NCBI GenBank assembly: GCA_963931925.1
Contig: OZ007579.1
Location: 53,020,757-53,084,756 of the forward strand
Reading direction: 5' to 3'
From: Onchidella celtica
Taxonomy: Eukaryota > Mollusca > Gastropoda > Systellommatophora > Onchidiidae
Length of the DNA: 64,000 nt
In this document: positions 55,001 to 64,000 of the stretch, one piece after another
Layout: every line of letters begins with the position of its first letter
Numbering within the stretch: the first letter of the stretch is position 1
The notes under the pieces: model-generated
Seen by the model: only the letters and a program-made list of their open reading frames with translations
The model's database searches: none
What the model was told of the DNA's origin: nothing
Program-made: the position numbers and the translations under genes

Positions 55001-56585
55001 GTAGTATTGTGAAGTAAGTTTGTTTCATCCATGTGGAATGTTATTGTTCTCTCAGTAATCTGTTACAGGCCTAGTCAGTACATAATTATCATTTCAAGAT
55101 TTTAACCCTCACCCTGCACAGGGCGTCAAATGTCACCCAAGCTTCCCAAGCCCTCATGCCACACGGGCGGATTTAGTTGGCAAGGTCAAGCTGACCGCGC
55201 CACGCGCAAGCCGCATTTTCACATGTCAGGTCACTGACCTTTTAGAGACGTAACCACTGTCTTATTGTTCACTGTATCTCTTCTAAATCAAAGGCATGTG
55301 ACAAGGACATGTTAACCAGTGAACCACTGGTTGGAATCACAAAGACCAAGCATTCAAAGGCTCTCCCAACACTTTCAAAAGATGTAACATCGACATGCGA
55401 ACTGTTGCTCAACAAATTTGCAATATTATCTCATTTTCTCACAAGCTGACCACCATCTGGAGTTGTCTGTATCTAAGAACCAATCAGAAACAAACTCTGA
55501 AATAATCTTTGCCCCAAATGCCCACATTGGTTTATTAGTATGTATCAAGCAGGATGAAACCATTTGTTTATGGCTTGGGAGGGCGTGGCTAGTTATCATG
55601 CTTCGTTGTCACGAAAACTACAGCTGTCAGTTTGGTATCATAAGTCAGATCATTGGTTAGAGACTTACAGACAAAGGTTTTGCTGGTTAATTCATTATCA
55701 AGTGTGATAAGGCATAGCAGTGAATTTTTTCATACTGATCAGTTAAAACCGAACCATGATGACAGCGTGTGTGGTCATCGTATAGCGACAAGTGTCACTG
55801 TCAGTGACCCCAGATAAGATTCTCCATGAGCAAGGTCACTGACTGGACAGCGGGCTTTAAGGCGCGTGCGCAGGGTGAGAGTTAATTGGCAAGGCCCAAC
55901 AAAATGTTTTTGAAAACTATCTGGATCCAGATTCAATGCATGTTTTCAGAAATATAGTTTGGATATTTTGATATTTAAAGTGAATACCGGCTGTTTATTC
56001 TTTTCTCTAAAGAGGCAAAGTCTGAACATTCCTGCCCACCAACGTGTGTGTATGTGTGTATAAATGGGGATAGGGTTGAAATAATTGATACCGAGTTTGA
56101 CGAAAAAAGTTCAGACAATTTTGTCAGGGTCACTTGCAGGTTTAAATTGTAGGTTATTGTGAAACTTAACAGGCATGTTAATCCCACCTCTATGCGAAGC
56201 CACTCATGGCACATGCATGCAGCATGAAAAGCATATGGGTGTCACAAAAGCGCTCCACATTTTGCAACCCTTGTCCTGCCATGGGCCAGTTTGTGCAATA
56301 GCATCATCATGTGTTCATTATGGTCCAGAAATGTAAAACAATAATAAAGAGAGTGAAGTAATGTAGCAGCCGTTTTGATTATTCTGCACATGAAGAAAGT
56401 ATTCTTGTTTTTGTTTGTATTCAGGAAATGTAGTATTTCATTCAAAATGGCTAAAAATGGCAACATATTGTGCTTCTGGGCGCTGGCTTGCATGTGCCAC
56501 ATATAATTTTTCTCCTGAATCTTACAATTCAATTTCCATTGATGGTCAATGTGTGCTGATGTGTGAATGTTTGGGATGTTCTCAG
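52043..56585 (+). other. Intron 4 of the host gene
   Basis: 4.5 kb, AT-rich. It includes a MITE at 55106-55881 and a diverged tandem duplication (CTTTTTTTTCATAGAGTGGC and relatives) at about 53215-53400. No exon was recognised. Confidence 0.75.
55106..55881 (+). mobile_element. piggyBac-like MITE, copy 2
   Basis: 776 bp between TTAA at 55102-55105 and 55882-55885. Ends CCCTCACCCTGCAC and, inverted, CTCTCACCCTGCGC: TIRs of about 14 bp with two mismatches. TTAA targets and CCC-starting TIRs are the signature of piggyBac transposons. Non-coding; its 80-codon chance frame is shared with copies 1 and 3. Confidence 0.85.
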
Positions 56586-56744
56586 GTCTGTGGCTGATGA
56601 TCGCTGCCGTGGTCGAGCTCTGGAAGTGGCTGTCCAGTCTATAGCTCAAGCTTATCCTCCCAACCTCTATCATCACACTAGTCCACCACCCCCACCTCAT
56701 GAGCCAATCCAGCGTCCACCTCTCAGCCCAGACAGCGTAGCAAG
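56586..56744 (+). CDS. Host gene, coding exon 5: duplicated proline-rich module
   Basis: Acceptor GGATGTTCTCAG, donor CAAG/GTGCAG, phase 2 at both ends. Encodes SVADDRCRGRAL then EVAVQSIAQAYPPNLYHHTS and PPPPPHEPIQRPPLSPDSVA. About 29 of 42 positions equal the module in exon 4. As phases match, the exon can be included or skipped without changing the frame. The gene must continue downstream, since the exon ends in phase 2 with no stop. Confidence 0.88.
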
Positions 56745-57068
56745 GTGCAGAACTCTGCCTTTTCAGTATCATCGTATTTGAGACATGGACTGCACCTGAA
56801 TGCTTTATAAGACATTTCTTGTTTTATCTGTATGAGACCTCAGTGTTTAATTCAAAATTTCCCATAACAGTTGATTATGGTATTAATTCCCATATAATGA
56901 GGCTCCATGACAAAAGTTGCAGAATTAATAGCTTCAAAATATACTTAAGAAACAATTAGCATGATTATTTTTCTTTGTATCCCTCACCAAAATCCCCTTT
57001 GGTTGGTAGCCATCAACACTTGGCTTGGGTGTGAGCTGTCTTTCACAAATCAGATTTCTCAGTGCTAT

Positions 57069-58267
57069 CATAGATCGTGGAATACCTAGATGATCCACTC
57101 CCTTCTTCGCCATTGTTGTTAAAACGTCCGCTCGCGGGCTGTGTCCCGAGACCTATTTGCGCGGAAAGCGATCTCGTTGGCTTACCCGAGACCCAAGGCG
57201 TACTCTAAGCAAGGCTTTAGCGATCACCACACTATCATTTTCTTGTCTTCTACATCCTCTCTCTCATTCTCTCTCCCTCTTTCTCTGTCTTTCTCTTTCT
57301 CGCACATACGTAATATTGAAGCTGTCTGTATGTGCGATAATATCAATAACTAACGCACTGATTTTACAGATCTAGAACACTGACAACAAATTAGTGACTT
57401 GTTATAAGGTCGTGAGGTTACGAATCTGAGTGCAGGGGTGGTTTAAATATTAATAAATTTCATGATCAAGCATGTAAAGCATATGAGCAAACAGGACAGT
57501 AAAAACTCGAATGAAAGCAAGCCAAAATAAAAATAATAAGAATAATGAAAGATGGGAAAAAATCCAAACAGAAGAAGAAGAAGAAAAAAGCACGCACTAA
57601 GGACAAAGACTGGTATCGAAAGAAGAAGAATCAACTCTTGAACTTGGTAAATTGGCAGAAAGAAGATGGGCAAAAGACAAATTATTAGGAAGGGCAAGTA
57701 AACTATAAAACATTAGACCTAATTAAAACAAACTTAAATGACAGTTCAAACACAGCTTATGAAACACATGAGGCTTAACTTAAGCAGTAAGTGAGTTTCA
57801 GGTTTTTTTCTGTTCCTCTTTAATCCAACTCTAGTGAAGGATTGGTGGAAAAAAACAACAAAACCCAAACAATCATCTAGTCTAGATGTCGGTTACAGGC
57901 TGACACATTATGTCAAGGCCATTAAAAAGGCATGAATGGGACCTAATGCTGTTCGCAAGTAGAGATCTTGACTAGACTAGATTTAGCAAAGTAATTATCC
58001 TTAGATCAACGAAATGAATGTTATTGTTACTTTTTACCGGTCATGATCTTTAGGAAATCTAAGAAGGAAAGTTTCGGATGATGCTGTCTTGAATTAGTGC
58101 ATCCGGTAGCTCCACAGTGTTGACTTTTTGAGCACCTCTTTGGATCAGAAGTCGCCATTGTTAACACAGCAGTGCCTGTCTGTCCGCGCTTTCGCATAGG
58201 GTGCGCCGGGGGCGAGCAAGGACGCTATTTTTGGGGAGTGGATCATCTAGGTATTCCACCATCTATG
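57069..58267. mobile_element. 1.2-kb non-autonomous DNA transposon with 34-bp TIRs
   Basis: Left end CATAGATCGTGGAATACCTA continuing GATGATCCACTCCC; the right end is its complement with one mismatch (CATAGATGG). Flanked by the 7-bp direct repeat GTGCTAT (57062-57068 and 58268-58274). No transposase frame inside. TIRs beginning CA with a 7-8-bp duplication fit P-element or hAT-type transposons; the superfamily is unresolved. Confidence 0.82.
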
Positions 58268-58468
58268 GTGCTATGGCATCCTTAGTCATGGAATCTATAG
58301 CAGTGTCCTGGAATGAAGTAGAATCAATTAGGTGAATGGGTATACTGTTGATTGACTTGACATCTAGGTGAGCCTGTTGACTCCTGTTAGTTTCCAGCAC
58401 ACTGATTCATAATGTTCATGTTCAGGTTTTGATTCTTGCAAATCTCTAGTATTCATTGTTTCATTAGT

Positions 58469-58797
58469 CAGGGCTGTCAGAGTTCCGAGGATACGCGAAA
58501 ATCCGGGATTGAGAAAGGTCCGGTCATCCGCGTTGAAATGTCAGTTTCTTTGCTGTCCATCTACAGCCAGGTACATTGTATCGTGAACAGAACTGTAATT
58601 AAGGGATTTTAAAATAACCCGTTCATCTACAAAACAGCAAGAATTTTTCAAGTCAAACGGGGAAGTTGTTTGGTTTTACATACTCATGTCATGAGAGGAA
58701 GTCATCAGCATTGGACAGAAGTCGATCGCGCTTGCGTGAACAGCATTCTGCTAGGCCGAAGTTCAGGGGTTGGCATCAATATCCACTGACAGCCCTG
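58469..58797. mobile_element. 329-bp hAT-like MITE
   Basis: Perfect 12-bp TIRs CAGGGCTGTCAG / CTGACAGCCCTG. The CAGGG start is common in hAT elements. The flanking 8-mers (TCATTAGT and ATCAGTGC) do not form a clean duplication, so the copy is old or the call is wrong. Confidence 0.5.
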
Positions 58798-59975
58798 ATC
58801 AGTGCAACAACACTTCTTCATTGGGTGCAGCATGTACATGTATTGTTATTTTTATAGTCTGGAGATTTCCTGATCAAGTTTTCATTGTTCTCCTGAATGT
58901 GCCATGAATACAACAGACATAAAAAAAGAAAAAGCACCTCATAGTTTTCTATACTTGATAATTATGTACACGCCCGATGTTTTACTTCAGATGGTGAAAA
59001 GACCAAACTTAATAACCCAAACTGGTGAACATTTCATATTTCCCCATTGCCTAAATCTCACAAGATTACATGAACAATGTTCAAATGAAATATACATGGG
59101 AGGGAATTGTCTGAGACCTGCACCTCATCCACATGTTCATAACCCTCTGCATTGTGCCCCCTGCCACATATAGTCCTGTATCATGATGTATTTATAAAAG
59201 TAGAAATTTTGCAAGTTTACAGCACAGCCCAGTTCAGGCCTGTTCAGTGGTTTTGGTCCGTTTCAGATAGGACATCACTAGTTTTTTCATTAAAAAATAT
59301 TTTCTTGGATACATCTTTGTTGTCATTTTCATTGGCAAATTATCTATCATTTTGAGATCTAGTTGGGCTGTGTCTGGTCATCAGTTGGTGGAAAGTGATT
59401 TTTAAAGGTATAGTAGATTTTGTTTTAGAACAGGGATGTAATGTTTATTATTCAATCCAATGGACCCTGTCCACAGACGTTTCAGTTTTTTTGATTACAT
59501 TGAAATGATTGTATTCTGTTAGTTTTAAAAGTTCCATCAGTGATCTCTTTACAGTATTTCAGTATATAGCTGGCAGTGTATAGCTGAGTGTTGAGCTGCA
59601 TTGGAAAGAAAAAAAAGATGAATGGCATTTGGAAAAAAAGCAGTGGGTAAATACAGAAGTGACAGCGCAGAAATTACCTACTTTATTTTACATAATGAAT
59701 GCTACATTGTTTATTGTTAGGTAAACACTGAGCCTGTGGTTTGTGGGCAGTGGGAATAGTTTTCAAAAGTGGTGTGATTGTCAAGCAAGTGGAATCTAAC
59801 TAAGTGAAGGTCTGAGTATTTTTATGGCACTGACTAGCACTAGTGAGATGTACACAGAGTTTTTGTGTAACCCCCTGGAGGTCTAGAGATCCCAGGAAAA
59901 AGCCCCGGAAATAGTGGATTAACTCTGGATTTCTTGTCATTCTCAGGTTTAATATGAAGTGGAAAAGAATCTTAA

Positions 59976-60746
59976 CCCTCACCCTGCACGGGGCGGCAAT
60001 AGCCGGTATTGACTTGCAAGTGCTCACGCCGCACGGGCGGCAAAAGTCGCCCAGGTCGAGCTGACCGCGCCACGCGCAAGCCATATTTTCAGGCGTCGGG
60101 TCACTGACCTTTTTGAGACGTAACCACCGTGTTATTGTTCACTGTATCTCTTCTAAATCAAAGGCATTGTGACATGGGCATGTTAACCAGTGAACCACTG
60201 GTCGGAATCACAAAGACTAAGCTTTCAAAGGCTCTCCCCACACTTTCAAAAGATGTAACATCGACATGCGAATTGTTGCTCAACAAATTTGCAATATTAT
60301 CTCATTTTCTCACAAGCTGACCACCATCTGGAGTTGTCTGTATCTAAGAACCAATCAGAAACAAGCTCTGAAATAATCTTTGCCCCAAATGCCCACATTG
60401 GTTTATTAGTATGTGTCAATCAGGATGAAACCATTTGTGTAGGGCTTGGGAGGGCGTGGCTAGTTATCATGCTTCGTTGTCACGAAAACTACAGCTGTCA
60501 GTTTGGAATCCTAAGTCAGATCATTGGTTAGAGACTGACAGACTAAGGTTTTGCTGGTTAATTCATTATCAAGTGTGATAAGGCATAGCAGCGAATGTTT
60601 TCATACCGATCAATAAAAACCGAACTACGTGGACAGCGTGTGTGGTCATCGTCTAGCGGCACGGGTCAGTGACCCCAGATAAGATTCTCCGTGAGTAAGG
60701 TTACTGACCGGGCAGCGGGCTTTAAGGGTAGCGCGCAGGGTGAGAG
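59976..60746 (+). mobile_element. piggyBac-like MITE, copy 3
   Basis: 771 bp between TTAA at 59972-59975 and 60747-60750, ends CCCTCACCCTGCACG and GCGCGCAGGGTGAGAG. Very similar to copy 2 over its whole length. Confidence 0.87.
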
Positions 60747-61453
60747 TTAACAAAAGAAAAATGTTTCTCTGTCATATTTGTGCATTTAAGTGTCAGTGGA
60801 AATGCCTGGAACAAGATTTTTAAAGAGGTGCATGAACCTTGTGTCCAGCTGGTGTGGTGGGCTGACACTGACACTTGAAAGTACTGCCTAGCCATTCTTC
60901 TCTTTCCGTTGTCCCTGTACTGCTGGAGTCGTGGCAAGTGGTGGTTGATGTCAATCGAGAACTCTGTGATTGGCTCCAGTTAGAACTTTAGGATCACAGG
61001 ATTTGTCTGGCAACACCATGCAATCTTCTCCTCCTACATAACGTGTGTCCAAATAGCATTGACTAGGACTGGTCTCTACAAAAGGTTTTATTGAGTCATC
61101 TTTGCTCATGAACAACAGAAAATTAACTTTAGAATGGACATGTTTGTATGTGTCATTGCCAGTTTCTGCCGTCAGTTTTGTCATTAATTCATTTTTTTGG
61201 GTTTTTTTTTGTTGGCTATGAGCTTAAGGTAAACAGTGCGGCCATAGGTTACTTTCTGTAGAAGGAGTTCTACCATTGCATGCATATATACAGTCAAGCA
61301 CGGAAAACTCAGATTCTTTGGGGGAGTCGCTTCATCTACTTCAAGTTTCGCCGAATTTCAGGGAATAAGTGAAGTGTTGATGATGAAGTTTTATTGTTGT
61401 ACATGTCTATATTCAAGGAAAATAATCCAGCTGACAACAGGTACCATGAATCA

Positions 61454-61475
61454 CCCCCCCCCCCCCCCCCCCCCC
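61454..61475. repeat. C22 homopolymer
   Basis: Uninterrupted run of 22 C. Such runs are error-prone in sequencing. Confidence 0.9.
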
Positions 61476-62268
61476 GTAGTCCATTAAAAGAGAAGCAAAT
61501 ATTAAACTGACCTGACACAAATCATGGTGGTGTGGCGACGAACGTTTTTTTTCCCCCCGTCCTCTGGAAGTGTCAGCTAGGAGTAGGACCGCTGTCAAGT
61601 CAAGGTGAACAGACAAAATAAAATAATAAGTATAATAGCTGAAGGGTGAACGCAGCTAACATTTTTCTCTATTCGCCTTAACCATTTGGACAGATGCGTT
61701 ATTAAAATTTTTTTTACTGTTTACTATTGTGCCACCAGTAGGCTATGCTCTATGTTAACCAAGTGTCTGGAGTAAATTTCTGGCATTTTTTTTTTGACTA
61801 CTTGGATCACACTCGCAGCAGGAAAACTGGTTTGGGAATCCGTGTCACAGTTTCGAGGTTTGGGTGAAATAACTCTAGAGAGTATTGAGAAATAAATTCA
61901 GGACTTCTTTGTTCTTGGATTCATGATTTCGTCTTATGTCTGTTTGAGTTTTGCGTGCTTGACTGTACATGTAGTAGATTCCCATACATGTCTACACTGA
62001 CTACAGGCAAGTCTCTGTAGTAGTGAAAATGTATCCTTGAAAATTGGCCTCAAAATAGAAATCTTTTCATCTTATAAACACATGGCAGTGTTGGTAGAAA
62101 TTGTCAGTGATGAGCATTTCTGGATAAGTCCAAGAATTGTTTGTTTGTGCAGTGATTATGTCTGTATTAGGCTGATGAAGATTGTCTGTGCAACAAACAC
62201 AGTTGTGTGGCTGAAAGTGAAGAAATTGTTGAATTTATGCATTTGTAAATTTGTACAGCAATCTCTCA

Positions 62269-62288
62269 CTCTCTCTCTCTCTCTCTCT
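62269..62288. repeat. CT microsatellite
   Basis: About ten CT units. Confidence 0.9.
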
Positions 62289-63770
62289 TGTGTATCATAG
62301 ATTACATCTGTAGTAGTTTTTAGTTTAGTTTTGTCGTCCATAAAATGAGGCAACGATTAATTTCATTTGATTTTGTGCATTTTTTCATAAAAAATGAAAT
62401 GGAGAAAACCTCAGGCACATCAAAGTGTTTTGATGTATAAACATTATAATTATTATGATGATGTTTCTGTTGTTAGTGTTTGACCAATTATTTTCTTACC
62501 GATTGCAAATGTATACCTGCAGCACAAGACATTTCTATCTATAAACTTTATGGCATTTTAAAGTCTTGTTGTAGCCAAACTGTAGTGAAAAAACTTGTTT
62601 CCCTCATCCCTTTTTATTTTGATTGTCTTTTCCCTGTAGTTTTTGCCATCCCAAGTTTTTTGTTTGCACCCAGGAAAAATATTGCAATTTTTCTGACAAG
62701 CCACAGCAGCAATTCATTCTGTGGTCTACTGGATATTTGGCAACCAAGCAAACATGGGGAATTTTTTCAGTTGCCAGACATATTTCACGGACAAAGTTTA
62801 GTTCTTCAGACAGAGGTTGCTATACCCATTTCTGATTAACCAGTACAGTGTACAGTAGTTCCTGCAGTTCTCAGGTCTGGTCATTTAGGATTACAAAAAT
62901 GTATAAAAAAGACAAAAAGTCTGAAATGTTCCTATTGATGCTGTGTTCTGAGGTATTTTATATACGTGTTATATTATGTTTTGCTTGGTTTTCAGACATT
63001 TTGGTTGCCACAAACATTTCATACCTGTCAGTAAATTGTATGGCTGGGCTTGTGGTGCCTAATGCTGAGCTGCTAGTGAGATATTCACATCAAGTAGATT
63101 ACACTTACAGAGTGAATGACAAAACGTCATCAGTTCCTTGACAATTGGATTGTTTCACTTCATGTCACTCAAACCTATCATTGCTGAACGCATGGGACCT
63201 CCATGTGACAGAGGGTGACAGAGCATGTGCACTCGCAGAGATTTGATTTGTGACAAAACAGCTGAACAAGGGCACAGGCAAAGATTAGCTGTAATCTAAA
63301 GAGAAGGACGGAACTCATCAGAGGCTAAAATATACAGCCTAGCGCCTATGTGCTATTGGAATTTCTGAGGAGAGATGATACATGTATAAAATCCAAAATT
63401 TGTCAAGAGTACAAATTGTATGAGGTCAAATGAAATAAGCCAGGTATTGATTCAAAATGTTTGTTTTTATTTGCATTGTATTTGTAATCAAAACCCCATT
63501 GTGGTCTAATAAAGATGGATTATGTAATCTTGAACTGGCTGTCTTTTACTGTCTTTCTCTGCCATTACTGGTCAAATGATACATTTTTGTTTAAGCTGAT
63601 CAAATTCAGCAAGTCACTGTCTATGGAACTACTGCAGTGTCATTTAACAATAGATCTTTTTGTGTGTTGTCAAATTTTCCCAAAATTGAACTTCTGACAA
63701 CTATGTACCCGTTTTAACTTGGCCGATCCAACTCCCTGGGGTACAAGGCAACAACTGTCTCCTGTTTTCA

Positions 63771-64000
63771 GGAATTCGTTTGGAGTAAATACATACAGGT
63801 ATACTTCTGTTGTACACACACACACACAGGAATTCGTTTGGAGTAAATACATACAGGTACACGTCTGTTGTACACACACACACAGGAATCCGTTTGGAGT
63901 AAATACATACAGGTACACTTCTGTTGTACACACACACAACAGGAATCCGTTTGGAGTAAATACATACAGGTACACTTCTGTTGTACACACACACACAGGA
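63771..64000. repeat. 56-58-bp tandem array at window edge
   Basis: The unit starting GGAATTCGTTTGGAGTAAAT begins at 63771, 63829, 63885, 63942 and 63998, each ending in a CA-rich tract. The right end is outside the window. All minus-strand frames are open only because the unit lacks stops on that strand. Confidence 0.92.

Larger units (their letters stand above)
56745..64000 (+). other. Intron 5 of the host gene (open at window end)
   Basis: More than 7.2 kb without a recognisable next exon. It holds a 1.2-kb TIR element (57069-58267), a hAT-like MITE (58469-58797), a piggyBac-like MITE (59976-60746), a C22 run (61454-61475), a CT microsatellite (62269-62288) and a 57-bp tandem array at the edge. 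Some downstream part could already be outside the gene. Confidence 0.55.

Noticed and set aside
62480-62839. 119-codon plus-strand frame as a possible next exon
   Set aside because: No acceptor giving the required phase, no similarity to the host protein, hydrophobic low-specificity text.
63670-63996. Three minus-strand Cys-rich frames
   Set aside because: Produced by the 57-bp tandem repeat, which lacks stops in all three frames.

Overview
This window is eukaryotic nuclear DNA, most probably from a marine invertebrate and perhaps a mollusc; no single-copy gene here fixes the species, so that is inference. Left of about 42.4 kb it is almost entirely retrotransposon. Right of that it holds the 5' coding part of one intron-rich host gene with many small repeats in its introns.

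Retrotransposon block (1-42351). Two lineages of Ty3/gypsy-type LTR elements are present, both with integrase encoded before reverse transcriptase (Gmr1-like order) and both with a tRNA-Pro-type primer binding site. Element E (1-2095, minus) is cut by the window edge. Elements A and B (minus) form a nest. A (3586-22169, TSD CTTTC) was hit in its gag by B (8267-18743, TSD GTATG), by a 353-bp AT-rich repeat (19116-19468) and, in its 5' LTR, by a solo LTR (20846-21997, TSD ATCTG). B was itself hit in RT by a foreign solo LTR (10988-11962) and in its 5' LTR by a 5'-truncated LINE (16782-17956). Removing these inserts makes B's two LTRs equal in length (1161 bp) and restores one frame of 1551 codons, broken by three stop codons. 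Element C (22904-30164, plus, TSD ATGGT) has LTRs of equal length that read as identical, an intact gag-protease frame, but internal deletions of the integrase core and half of RT; its LTR-end/PBS junction is triplicated. Element D (33104-42351, minus) belongs to the second lineage with E, has lost RT and most of RNase H, and carries a nearly full-length RTE-like LINE (36166-39335) between protease and integrase.

Host region (42352-64000). Five coding exons on the plus strand (44302-44480, 44950-45024, 47239-47375, 51803-52042, 56586-56744) join into one open frame encoding a pipsqueak-type helix-turn-helix, a CENP-B/Tc5-type DNA-binding domain and a duplicated proline-rich module. The gene continues past the window. 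Its first coding intron appears to use a GC-AG donor, and exon 5 is a duplicate of the 3' part of exon 4 with matching phase. The introns and 5' flank hold three copies of a TTAA-flanked, piggyBac-like MITE, a 1.9-kb solo LTR, a 1.2-kb terminal-inverted-repeat element with a 7-bp TSD, a short hAT-like MITE, and many homopolymer or tandem tracts.

No bacterial-type operons, CRISPR arrays, rRNA or convincing tRNA genes were seen. All boundaries were read by eye; percentages and counts are approximate unless derived from coordinates.
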